A stretch of DNA of 64,000 nt. Origin: Arachis hypogaea (Eukaryota; Streptophyta; Magnoliopsida; Fabales; Fabaceae). The position numbers and the translations under genes are program-made. The notes beneath the pieces are model-generated. The model worked only from the letters and a program-made list of their open reading frames with translations, had not been told where the DNA came from and searched no databases. Position 1 is the first letter of the stretch, and the number at the start of each line of letters is the position of its first letter. The stretch spans positions 112,360,276 through 112,424,275 of the forward strand of contig NC_092048.1 of NCBI RefSeq assembly GCF_003086295.3, written 5' to 3'. Positions 55,425 to 64,000 of this stretch are shown one piece after another.

Positions 55425-56660
55425 TCATGGTGGCTTATGCTTGTATTCATCCTTGATCCTCCAAGAATGCTTGCTCCTCAATTGGTTGTCAGAATTTCCA
55501 ACCAATTCCACCAAGCTTGGGTGAGATTCTTCCCAAGATATGAGCTCCCAAAATTGGTCTTCATGTTGTGATCCGGGATCCCATATCTCATTTTCACACC
55601 CATCTTCTAGTTGATCATCATGATTCCGCTTGGGTGGTTTAGCCTTGGAATTCTCAAAGAAGCATCCAAACATTCTCCTAGACCCACACAATTTAGCTCC
55701 ACACCAAACATTGTCATTCAACTTTGAGCATGCAACCATCATGAACTTAGAATGGTGTTTCCAACCACTACACAACTCTCTCTTACTCTTAATTCCACAA
55801 AGAGCTCTAAGTTGACCATCATTTTCAATCAAACCATATTCAAGTGAGAAAGTGAAGCTTAGGGATAGAAATTTTACCCACTTGAATGTTGTGTTGGATG
55901 ATGGTGACTTAGGAAGGGGGACCTCCCCACACTTAGCCAATGTGAGATTCATTCCCTTGTGCTCTTTCTTTGCATCTTCCACCTCTTTGCAAGCTTTTTC
56001 AATTTCAATTCCTTGCTCACCAACTTCTTCTATGCACCATTCATTGCTCAAACCATGTGTTGGAGGTTGTGCACGGTCCTCTTTGTCATTAATTTCATAA
56101 CACAATGAGGGAGATTCATCAATTCCAAAAGACTCATTAGTTGGTGTGGAATCATCTTCAATGGTGGAGCTTACTTCTTGCTCAACCTTCTCCCCTTGGT
56201 AGCTTCCTTTCAATTCAATCTCTTCTTCATTGCTTACCAAGGGTATGGAAAGTGAGGTATCTTCTTCCTTACCCTCTATGTCAAACCCAATTGGAGAGGA
56301 TTCAATTGTACATAAGAATTTTTCAATGATTGAATCCATCTCTTGGTCAACCTCTTCAAAGGCTTCAACCACTTCTTCTGGCTCAATTATCTCAACTTTC
56401 TCCCCTTGTGGCAATCCTTGTTTCAACTCTTCTTCTTCACCTTGAAGCTCTAAACTCACTCCCTCACTATGCTCCTTGGTTTCTTCTCCACATTCGTCAA
56501 TGGGAATGCCTTGGTCGCTTAGGCTTAGTCGGGAGGAGGCCATGTTGCTAATGGCTTCCACTAGGATAGCCATCTTGGCTCCTAGCTCTTTAAACTTCTT
56601 TTTATCCTTCTCTTGTCGCCTTAAGATATGAGATTCAAGATCTCTCAATTCATGCGTGGG
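55425..56660 (-). CDS. Element C ORF2: unknown acidic, Cys-containing protein, about 410 aa
   Basis: The minus-strand frame overlaps the end of ORF1 and has no ATG at its start; it reads SPTHELRDLESHILRRQE from about 56660. It was probably continuous with ORF1 before a one-base indel. Order: predicted coiled coil (about 1-45, LRRQEKDKKKFKELGAKM), a long acidic Glu-rich region (about 60-240), a short hydrophobic stretch (KFLSLSFTFSLEYGL), then a Cys/Trp-containing basic part (CGIKSKRELCSGWKHH, CSKLNDNVWCGAKLCG) and a charged C-terminus. I recognise no family. Position and the RDLES coiled segment recall the NLE coiled segment that follows gag in B, E and F, so a highly derived gag C-terminus is one possibility. 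Confidence 0.55.
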   Translation of the reverse strand, partial: PTHELRDLESHILRRQEKDKKKFKELGAKMAILVEAISNMASSRLSLSDQGIPIDECGEETKEHSEGVSLELQGEEEELKQGLPQGEKVEIIEPEEVVEAFEEVDQEMDSIIEKFLCTIESSPIGFDIEGKEEDTSLSIPLVSNEEEIELKGSYQGEKVEQEVSSTIEDDSTPTNESFGIDESPSLCYEINDKEDRAQPPTHGLSNEWCIEEVGEQGIEIEKACKEVEDAKKEHKGMNLTLAKCGEVPLPKSPSSNTTFKWVKFLSLSFTFSLEYGLIENDGQLRALCGIKSKRELCSGWKHHSKFMMVACSKLNDNVWCGAKLCGSRRMFGCFFENSKAKPPKRNHDDQLEDGCENEIWDPGSQHEDQFWELISWEESHPSLVELVGNSDNQLRSKHSWRIKDEYKHKPP

Positions 56661-57181
56661 GCTTCATCGGGAGGTGATGGTGGAAGAGAAGGTTCATTGT
56701 TTGGGAGAAAGGTTTCATTATTAAAAGTTGGTTCATCTTGGTAAGGGTGTGGAGGTATATATTGGGGTGGTTCTTGAGAGTAGTTGTGTTGGAATTGTGG
56801 TGGTTCTATGTATGGTTCATATGGTTCATAAGGTGGTTGATATGGTGGATAAGGATTAGGGTCATATGAAGGTGTTTGGTGAAAAGGGGCTTGTGAGTAA
56901 GGTGGTGCAAAATTATGTTGAGGAGGTGGTTCATAGGCATATGGTGGTGGTTGTTGATAATCACAATATGGGTCACCACATCCATTAGATTGATATGCAT
57001 TAGGATTAGAATTATACCCATAAGAATTCGGAGGTTGTTGTTGCCAATAAGGTTGATCAATCCCTTGAGGCTCCTCCCATCTTTGATTGTTCCATCCTTG
57101 ATGCATATCCTCATTGTAGTTTCCATTCCCTACAACATAATTTGAGCCAAACTCATAGCCAAAGTGAGGATGAGAATTCAT
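56645..57181 (-). CDS. Element C ORF1: Pro/Tyr/Gln-rich protein, 178 aa
   Basis: ATG 57181 (MNSHPHFGYEFGSNY) is the first plausible start after the LTR and primer site (130 nt leader). The protein is low complexity: HQGWNNQRWEEPQGI near the start recalls the NQGW(R)N motif of A and B gags, then PPPYAYEPPPQ and PPYEPYEPYIEPPQ repeats. It ends PPSPPDEAPRMN-stop, where ORF2 overlaps in another frame. No capsid domain or zinc finger. Probably a structural or RNA-binding derivative of gag; function is not shown. Confidence 0.6.
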   Translation of the reverse strand: MNSHPHFGYEFGSNYVVGNGNYNEDMHQGWNNQRWEEPQGIDQPYWQQQPPNSYGYNSNPNAYQSNGCGDPYCDYQQPPPYAYEPPPQHNFAPPYSQAPFHQTPSYDPNPYPPYQPPYEPYEPYIEPPQFQHNYSQEPPQYIPPHPYQDEPTFNNETFLPNNEPSLPPSPPDEAPRMN

Positions 57182-57331
57182 AGTAGCAAATAAAAGCAAA
57201 AGCTACAAAAATAAGCAACAAGTCCTAAGTCTAACAAAAACTAGCAAATAAGAAAAAGGCAAACATATTCACAATATTCACAATAGCCAATAACATAACA
57301 CCATTGCAACTCCCCGGCAACGGCGCCATTT
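57182..57331 (-). other. Element C leader and tRNA-Asp primer site
   Basis: The primer site tccccggcaacggcgcca at 57311-57328 is perfect and only 3 nt from the 5' LTR. The rest is A-rich. Confidence 0.9.
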
Positions 57332-58980
57332 TGATGAGCGAGATTTCTTGACGGTTTAGAATTCACAAATGAATTCTCGTTGTAAAGTATAGTTTCCAAA
57401 ACAATCAAGAATCCTTTCATACAAAAATTTTTGGTTATCACAAATAACAATCCCCAATAAGAATTAACCGAAGTATTAAGACTCCGGGTCGTCTCACAAG
57501 GAGTTGCAATGAAGTGTATGATTATTGGCTACGGGGATCAAGGGGTTTTTTTGTTGATTAGAGGGGCAATAAAATAAAAAGACAAGAAAAGTAAATTGAG
57601 CAAGTAATTAAAGAAAACAAGTAATAAAGAGAGACATTCATGGCAATGGATTGAGATCATAGGCTTTCTATCCTAGTCGTGCATGATTAATTCATCTTAT
57701 TTAGTTAACTCACACATCGGGAGAATGTCAAACAAGACTAATTAATCATGTCACAAATATAAACAAGAATTTATCTCATTACGTCAACTCCAACAAATAG
57801 GGAGAAAGTCTAACAAGACTAGCTAATCTCAATCCAAAAGTCCTAATCAACTCACTAATTTAATTAGCAAAAGATTAGCGTCAATGGAAACAATACTAGC
57901 TAACAACTCTAGATCACCAACATGAGTTGGGTTTTCATGACTCAAGATTGCCCAATTACTCTTTCCAAGCCAAGAATGCTCAAAATCTACTCTAACATCC
58001 TTCCAAGCATTTTATCAAACACTTGGAAGGCATAAAAGGAAACCATAATAAAAGTGCAAGAATAATAAAATCTACCAACTACAATTTGCAAGAAAAGTAA
58101 ATCAACAACTCAATTCATCAATAAAAAGACATCAAACATTAAATTACATTAAAAGTAAATGGAAATCCAACAAGGGTTCATCAACATAAAAGTAACAAAA
58201 TAAAGGAAATGAACAAGAGAAACTAAGAAGATTAGAGTAGTAGCAACAAGAAATTAAAAGAGAAAACTAAATCAAAACAATAATTAAAACTTGGATTCTA
58301 AACTACCCTAAATTCTAGAGAAAAGAGAGAGCTTCTTTCTCTAGAATTCTACCCTAAAACATGATGGAAACTAAAACTATGACTACTTTTCTTTTCATTC
58401 CCCCTTCAATCCTTGGGTTCAATAGCATCAGAAATGGGTTGGATTGGGCCCAAAAAGAGCTGCAAAATTGCTGGGGGCGATTTTATAAAAGTGGGCCACG
58501 GACAGCATCGGCGCGTGCGCGCAAAGTGCGTGTGCGCGCCCCTGAACGCGAAGCAACATATGCAAAATTTATATCATTTCGAAGCCCCGGATGTTAGCTT
58601 TCCAACGCAACTAGAACCGCCTCATTTGAATCTTTGTAGCTCAAGTTATGGTCGTTTGAGTGCAAAGAGGTCAGGCTTGAAACTTTACGGTTCCTTCATT
58701 TCTTCATGAGTTCTCCCACTTTGCATGCTTTTCTCCTCACTTCTTCCATCCAATACTTGCCTTATGAACCTGAAATCACTCAACAAACACATCAAGGCAT
58801 CGAATGGAATCAAAGTGGATTAAAATCACCAATTTAAGGGCCTAAAAAGCATGTTTTCACATTTAAGCACAAATCAAGGGAGAATTGCAAAACCATGCTA
58901 TTTCATTGAATAAATGTGAGAAAAGGTGATAAAATCCCCCAAAATAAGCACAAGATAAACCACAAAATTGGGGTTTATCA
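57332..58980 (-). mobile_element. Element C 5' LTR
   Basis: It is 1649 bp, TGATGAGCG to GGTTTATCA. CpG block at 58509-58545 with two CpG to TpG changes relative to the other LTR. Confidence 0.93.
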
Positions 58981-59301
58981 AGAAGTATAGACTATTATAT
59001 ATTGTTGGAAAGCTCTGGAAGTTAGCTTTCCAACTCCACTAAAATCACGTCCATTGGACCTCTGTAGCTTGAGTTATTCAGGTTTGAATTCAGAGAGGTC
59101 AGGGTTGACAGCATCGTTCGCCTTCATCTCTTCTTCTGCAGAAACTCCATCAAATCCAGCTGAATGCTACCTAAAATAAACAGAATTGCACAAGACTCAA
59201 AGTAGCACCCATATTGGCTAAAAGATAATTAATTCTTTATTAAAATCAACAATTTAGATGCAAATTCACAAGGAAAAGATAGGAAAGATGCTCACGGATC
59301 A
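58981..59301 (-). mobile_element. Element B 5' LTR, segment 2
   Basis: Second agaag copy (58981-58985), then sequence matching 24795-25107 to the end CACGGATCA; cacta of the B target duplication follows at 59302-59306. Confidence 0.88.
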
Positions 59302-59306
59302 CACTA

Positions 59307-59432
59307 CTATATTTTGATATATCTTATGTGTATCTTATGCTTTAGGTTAGTAGCTTCGTTAGTACGTTTTGCGCTTTTGAAATCCTATTTTTGAGCTATA
59401 TCTTTCATCAAGCTTCTAGATTATACTATTCT

Positions 59433-59492
<60 letters not shown>

Positions 59493-59567
59493 TTAGAATT
59501 GTCATAATCTCTGATTAACCTTTGCTTTACGATGCAAGGTAAAGCTTAGGCTAATTAGGGTGTTACA
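59307..59567 (+). mobile_element. Element D 5' LTR, segment 3
   Basis: Resumes D LTR after the cacta copy and ends taattagggtgttaca. Contains an (AT)n tract at 59436-59488. Confidence 0.82.
59436..59488. repeat. (AT)n microsatellite in LTR D
   Basis: Fifty-three uninterrupted bases of alternating A and T. Confidence 0.95.
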
Positions 59568-59571
59568 TTTA

Positions 59572-59585
59572 GGGGTATCAGAGCA
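59572..59585 (+). other. tRNA-iMet-type primer site of D
   Basis: ggggtatcagagca differs by one base from tggtatcagagca, the usual initiator-Met primer site of plant chromoviruses, 4 nt after the LTR. The leader to the gag ATG (59794) is about 210 nt and has a candidate splice acceptor at 59784. Confidence 0.85.
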
Positions 59586-59793
59586 GTTTTTCCTCGTGAG
59601 CCTGAGGAATGGACCGATTGTGCTTCATTGCATACTCTATGTGTCTTTTCTTTGATGCTATTAGGTTATCTGATTGATATATGCATAGCATGCTTGTTTG
59701 TGAGTGCCTGTTTGAGATAATTGAAGCACTAAGCTTTTGATATTGAGACTGATCACCTTGATATCGATTGTTTGGTGTGGACAGGAACCCTAC

Positions 59794-61053
59794 ATGGCCA
59801 CTCGTTGACGAGGTCGAGCATGGTCACGAAAAAGTAGAAATGAGCAACCAGCTGACAATCATGCCAAATTTTTGGCGGCAATGGCTAATTTGGCAAATAC
59901 TATGGAGGCTAATGCTGATGCGACTCTGCAAGCTGTGCAGAGGTTAGGCCAACTAGCTGGGAATGGCAATGAAAACGGTGAAGGGAATGCTAATGATAAT
60001 GCTGAGGAAAACGGTAATAACACCGGGAGAGTTCTGATGATCTTGGCGACGTTCCTCAAGGTTCATCCGCCAATTTTTCGAGGGTCAACTAACCCTACAG
60101 AAGCGGACAACTGGTTCCAAGGCATGGAGCGTGCTTTACAGGCACAGCATGTTTCAAACGATCAGTATGTTGAATTTGCTGCTTATCAACTGGCAGGAGA
60201 GGCCCAGCACTGGTGGCAAGCTAAGTGTCGCTTGCTACAACTTCAGAACGCCGATGTTCCGTGGGACTTATTCCAGACGGCTTTTTATAAGAAGTACTTC
60301 CCTGAGTCTGTAAGGGAAGCAAAGTAGATGGAACTGATGCAGCTGAAGCAAGGTTCCTTATCTGTGGCAGACTATACCAGAAAGTTTGAGGAACTCTGTA
60401 GGTTTTCTAGGGTATGTCAGGGTGTCCCGGAGACTTATCAGAGTTGGAAGTGTATCAAATACCAAAGGGAGTTGAAGGACATTATGACTACTGTTGCTCC
60501 TATGGAGATCCGTGTCATCTCCGACTTAGTGAACAAAGCAAGGGTGGTGGAGGAGTATGCCAAGACCGTGGCAGCATCCAAGGACACTCATGGAGGGAGC
60601 TCTAGTCGGGGGCGTGGCAAGTATTTTCATCCGAGAGGACAAAACTTTAAGAGAGGAGGATATGTGCCTCAAGGACAAGGAGGCTTCAGAAGGAACACCC
60701 ATGATCAGTTTCAGCGTGGCAAAGGGAGAGGAAATCAGAGTAAGAGTTCTCCAAATTTAGCTTGTGATCGTTGTGGACGTTTTCATCCATATAACTCTTG
60801 CAAAATTGGTATAGGTGGGTGCTTTAACTGTGGCTTGCCTGGTCATTTTTCGAGTGATTGCACACGTGGGAAGAACCCAGGCGCGGGTCAGAGTCAGCAC
60901 CAGGGGCGAGTTTTTGCTGTGAATGCCAAGGATGCTTCTAAGGAGGATCCATTGATGAGAGGTATATGTCTAATTGGTGATAAATCCTTAGTTGCATTAT
61001 ATGATACTGGAGCTTCGCATTCGTTATTTCGTTTGCTAAAGTTGAGGAATTAA
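59794..61053 (+). pseudogene. Element D gag and start of protease, broken
   Basis: ATG 59794 reads MATR then TGA (59806-59808); a second stop, TAG, is at 60325-60327 (REAK-stop-MELMQL). The frame is otherwise open to 61053. Order: alpha-helical N-terminus (AMANLANTMEANADATLQAV), capsid-like domain (FRGSTNPTEADNWFQGMERA, AGEAQHWWQAKCRLL, FYKKYFPESVREAK, SVADYTRKFEELCRF), Gly/Arg-rich linker, two zinc knuckles (CDRCGRFHPYNSC and CFNCGLPGHFSSDC) and the retropepsin active site LYDTGASHS at about 61000. Near 61025 a one-base deletion shifts the frame. The order is that of Del/Tekay elements. Gag would pack the RNA. Confidence 0.85.
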
Positions 61054-62561
61054 GCTTGAAAGTGTCAGAGTTACCATTTGATATGCATGTACATACTCCA
61101 CATCAGACGGTTATGACTAGGTCATGATGTAGGCAAGTAGGTTTCAAACTTGAGGGTAGAGACTTTGTGCATGTCTTGATCTGTTTGCCAATGGTTAGAT
61201 TGGAGATGATTTTGGGGTTTGATTGGTTGTCGAAGAATCGGGTTTTGTTAGATTGCTTTGAGCGGTCAATTCGGTTTATGCCGGAAGGAGAAAATGGAGC
61301 GATGGTAGCTATGGGGTATTACATGAACTCTGTAATAGTGTGTTGTAGTGGGGAAGAGTGTCAAGGTTATATTTTGTTGGCTGCTAATGCGTTGGGTGAT
61401 GCCCAGAACTTGGATCAGATTCCGGTAGCTAGAGAATTTCTGGAGGAATTCCCAGAGGATATTCCTGAATTCCTACCTCAAAGGGAGATTGAATTTGCGA
61501 TTGAATTGGTGCCGGGAGCCGGACCAGTGTCAATTGCACCGTATAGAATGGCTCTGATAGAGCTGGCAGAATTAAAGACTCAGTTGGAAGAGCTTCTGAA
61601 TAAGAGGTTCATTCGACCGAGTGTATCACCGTGGGGAGCGCCGATTTTATTGGTAAAGAAGAAGGATGGAGGGTTGCGACTGTGTGTGGATTACCGACAA
61701 TTGAACAAAGTGACTGTGAATAATACGTACCCGCTGCCAAGGATAGATGACTTGATGGATCAATTGCATGGAGCCGGAGTGTTTTCCAAGATCGATTTGA
61801 GATTCGGTTACCATCTGATAATGGTGAAAGAGGATGATATCCCCAAGACTACGTTTAGAACACGCTATGGACACTATGAGTTTATGGTAATGTCCTTTGG
61901 GTTAACGAATGCACCTGCTGTTTTCATGGATTACATGAACAGAGTCTTTCGTCCCTTTTTGGACAAATTCGTGGTGGTTTTCATAGATGACATCTTGGTT
62001 TACTCTAAGACGGAAAAGGAGCATGAAGAACACTTGAGGATTGTGTTGCAAATCTTAGAAGAGCAGAAGTTGTATGCTAAGTTGACCAAGTGCGAGTTCT
62101 GGAAGGAGGAAGTAAAGTTCCTAGGTCACGTGGTAAGTAAAGGAGGGATAGCTGTGGATCCTTCTAAGGTTGAAGCGATAATGGAATGGGAAAGGCCAAC
62201 GACAGTGATGGAAGTCATGAGCTTTTTGGGCTTGGCCGGATATTACCAGAGATTCATTGAAGGATTCTCCCGGATTGCGCTACCGATGACGAAATTAACA
62301 AGGAAAGAGGTGCCTTTTGTGTGGACGTCAGAGTATGAAGAAAGTTTTCAAACTTTGAAGCAAAAGTTAACTTCCACGCCAGTTTTGATTTTACCAAAAC
62401 CGCATGAACCATTCGAAGTGTACTGTGATTCTTCCTTGAAGGGTTTGGGTTGCGTGTTGATGCAACATCGAAATGTGGTGGCTTACGCATTGCGTCAACT
62501 GAGACCGCATGAGATGAATTACCCCACTCATGACTTGGAATTAGCAGTGTGTTTGCACTGA
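61054..62561 (+). pseudogene. Element D protease end, reverse transcriptase and RNase H start
   Basis: After the frameshift the protease continues (KVEELSLKVSELPF), meets a TGA near 61124 and resumes with [17 protein letters not shown]. From 61167 the frame is open for 464 codons. RT motifs: [52 protein letters not shown] (first catalytic Asp, about codon 209), [18 protein letters not shown] and [13 protein letters not shown] (FIDD box, about codon 272), then [15 protein letters not shown] and [15 protein letters not shown]. RNase H begins at [18 protein letters not shown]. The three catalytic aspartates of RT are present. A small deletion near 62545 shifts frame at LELAV. The segment is thus an intact RT core in a dead gene. 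Confidence 0.88.
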
Positions 62562-63187
62562 AGATTTGGAGGCACCACTTGTACGGAGTGAGGTTTAGCA
62601 TTTTTTCTGATCATAAGAGTCTCAATTACATCTTTGATCAGAAGGAGCTAAATATGCGCCAGAGAAGGTGGATGGAGTTGCTAAAAGATTATGATTTTGA
62701 GTTGAGTTATCATCCTGGAAAGACGAATGTGGTAGCAAACGCTTTGAGTCGGAAGTCCTTGACAATAGCTTGGATGAGGATTAAGGAAGAGGAGCTAGTA
62801 GATAAGTTTGTGGATCTTAAGCTGGATATTGGTGAAGTTGCCGGAAGAGCTTGTTTGAACCAGCTACAGATTTCAAGCACGTTTAAATCAGAAATACAAA
62901 GGGCTCAGCAAGATGAGCAAAAGCTTCAGCAATTGTTTCAACCAGTTGGTGAGAAGAGGCGTGAAGAATTCACTAAGGATGATGAATGGTTGTGGAGATA
63001 TAAGGGGAGAATTTGTGTACTAGATGTTGGGAGTTTGAGGCAAGACTTGTTGTCAAAAGCTCACAAAGGGCTCAGCAAGATGAGCAAAAGCTTCAGCAAT
63101 TGTTTCAACCAGTTGGTGAGAAGAGGCGTGAAGAATTCACTAAGGATGATGAATGGTTGTGGAGATATAAGGTGAGAATTTGTGTAC
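62549..63187 (+). pseudogene. Element D RNase H end and integrase start, with internal duplication
   Basis: The frame gives [40 protein letters not shown], the tether [20 protein letters not shown] and the linker to [16 protein letters not shown]. At SKAHKG, where the integrase zinc-finger histidines should follow, a 125 bp copy of upstream sequence has been inserted; the offset of 167 bp changes frame. The HHCC finger therefore lacks its His pair. Confidence 0.82.
62896..63187 (+). repeat. Direct duplication of 125 bp in D integrase
   Basis: 62896-63020 and 63063-63187 are identical except for one base (ggggag versus ggtgag), starting acaaagggctcagcaag and ending tgtgtac. Confidence 0.95.
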
Positions 63188-64000
63188 CAGAAGTACGAAG
63201 ATGTATTATGACTTAAAGAAGATGTTCTGTTGGCCTGAGATGAAAGGTGATGTAGCAACAATGGTATCCAAGTGCCTGACGTGTCAGAAAGTGAAGATAG
63301 AGCATCAGAAGCCGTCGGGAATGCTACAGCCTCTTGAGATTCCCCAGTGGAAGTGGGAAGGAATTGCAATGGACTTTGTGACCGGATTACTGAGTACTAG
63401 GTCGGGATTTGATGTGGTTTGGGTGGTCATGGATCGCTTAACCAAATCCACTCATTTTCTGCCTATCCGAGTGAACTATTCTATAGAGGAGTTAGCTAGG
63501 TTGTATATCAAGGAGATAGTAAGGTTGCATGCTATGCCATTGAGCATAGTATCGGACCGTGATTCCCAATTCACATCAAGGTTTTGGGGAGCTTTTCAAA
63601 GAGCTTTCGGTATGAAGCTATGTCTCAGTACCACATATCATCCGCAAACTAATGGACAGTTGGAAATGACTATTCAGACGCTAGAATATATGCTGAGAGC
63701 ATGTGTGTTGGATCAACCTGGAAGTTGGGATCGCTACATGCCATTGGTGGAGTTTGCGTACAACAATAGCTTTCATGTGAGCATTGGGATGGCTCCGTAT
63801 GAAGCTTTGTATGGACGGAAGTGCCAATCTCCACTTTGTTGGTATGAATCTGGTGAAGCAAGTGTTTTAGGTCCTGATGTAATAGCAGAGACTACTGAGA
63901 ACATTAAGAAAATTCGTGCAAGTATTTTAACTACTCAGAGTCGATAGAAGAGCTACGTGGACCAGAAAAGGAAACTGTTAGAGTTTAAACTGGGAGAACA
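63188..64000 (+). pseudogene. Element D integrase core, runs off the window
   Basis: From about 63196 the frame reads STKMYYDLKKMF, finger cysteines CLTCQKVKIEHQKPSG, core with AMDFVTGL (Asp 1), DRLTKSTHFLPIRV, SIVSDRDSQFTSRFW (Asp 2), [19 protein letters not shown] (Glu), then LVEFAYNNSFHVSIGMAPYE and YGRKCQSPLCWYE. All three DDE residues are kept. A TAG at 63945-63947 follows TTQSR; homologous sequence (KSYVDQKRKLLEFKLGE) continues to the window edge, where the GPY/F module should follow. Confidence 0.87.

Larger units (their letters stand above)
50701..58980 (-). mobile_element. Element C: non-autonomous partner of the A family, 8.3 kb
   Basis: LTRs 50701-52362 and 57332-58980, agaag duplication and a perfect tRNA-Asp site define a complete minus-strand element. 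It shares with A the LTR termini (GATAAACC...GGTTTATC), purine tract, H1-H2, H3 and about 1.5 kb of 3' region. In place of gag-pol it has two ORFs of unknown family. No RT, RNase H, integrase or recognisable capsid domain is present. Confidence 0.9.
23602..59301 (-). mobile_element. Element B: non-autonomous Asp-primed Ty3/Gypsy element, about 8 kb before insertions
   Basis: LTRs at 23602-25107 and 49532-59301 (the latter interrupted by C), a cacta target duplication and a perfect tRNA-Asp site (49508-49525) define a minus-strand element. Its own sequence is 23602-27447, 42259-43803, 48422-50700 and 58986-59301. It encodes gag and protease with an integrase-like tail but no RT, RNase H or integrase core. 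F and E inserted in its gag-PR gene and C in its 5' LTR. Confidence 0.88.
7943..64000 (+). mobile_element. Element D: Tekay-like (chromovirus) Ty3/Gypsy element, 3' end outside window
   Basis: Removing insertions A and B joins 7943-10701, 23122-23601 and 59307-59567 into one LTR of about 3.5 kb ending ...gtgttaca, followed by an iMet-type primer site and a gag-pol of Del/Tekay order (gag with two zinc knuckles, PR, RT, RH, INT). Both insertion points are proved by 5 bp target duplications (gacag, cacta). Gag-pol has several stops, frameshifts and a 125 bp duplication, so D is dead. The integrase C-terminal region, any chromodomain and the 3' LTR lie beyond the window. Confidence 0.85.

Noticed and set aside
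56806..57145. Alternative-frame ORFs rich in Ile/His/Met or Arg/Ile over C ORF1
   Set aside because: Frame shadows of the Pro/Tyr-rich repeats.

Overview
The window is plant nuclear DNA made almost entirely of nested LTR retrotransposons. No intact host gene is visible. The Ty3/Gypsy families (tRNA-Asp-primed Athila/Tat-like elements and an iMet-primed Tekay-like chromovirus), the spliced plant gene fragment and the many CpG-rich acgcgtacgcgt clusters in LTRs suggest a dicot, most likely a legume. I suspect Arachis (peanut), but that is inference.

Layout. 1-295: end of an Asp-primed LTR with a decayed primer site. 296-2128: a Mutator-like element with long inverted repeats carrying a fragment of an LHT-type amino-acid transporter gene (intron kept) and a second, unidentified gene fragment. 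2129-7454: non-coding LTR-derived DNA with a minisatellite. 7455-7942: an old minus-strand LTR into which element D inserted. D (7943 to beyond 64000, + strand) is a Tekay-like element whose roughly 3.5 kb 5' LTR is split by two insertions: A (10702-23116, target duplication gacag) and B (23602-59301, target duplication cacta). B in turn holds F (27448-42258), E (43804-about 48421) and C (50701-58980, target duplication agaag). D's gag-pol follows at 59794-64000, broken by stops, frameshifts and a duplication.

Elements. A (minus) has gag-PR-RT-RH-INT plus a downstream ORF3, but the RT core is deleted. C (minus) shares A's LTR ends, primer site and 3' region but has only two unfamiliar ORFs, so it looks like a non-autonomous partner. 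B, E and F have a gag without a CCHC zinc knuckle. In B and F the protease runs straight into a tail resembling the end of integrase, with no RT or RNase H. F is a tandem: two internal regions share one LTR, and the complete unit carries an intact 329-codon ORF3.

The strongest pattern not explained by ordinary annotation is a set of RNA-like stem-loops with compensatory base changes. Two tandem hairpins begin 10-17 nt after the main stop codon in A, B, C and both F copies. A third sits 17-22 nt from the 3' LTR in A, B, C and F. They are candidates for shared cis-acting RNA elements that would let non-autonomous copies use the machinery of autonomous ones.

All coordinates, stem pairings and repeat copies were read by eye. 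LTR ends are fixed by TG...CA plus target duplications where stated; other borders are approximate.
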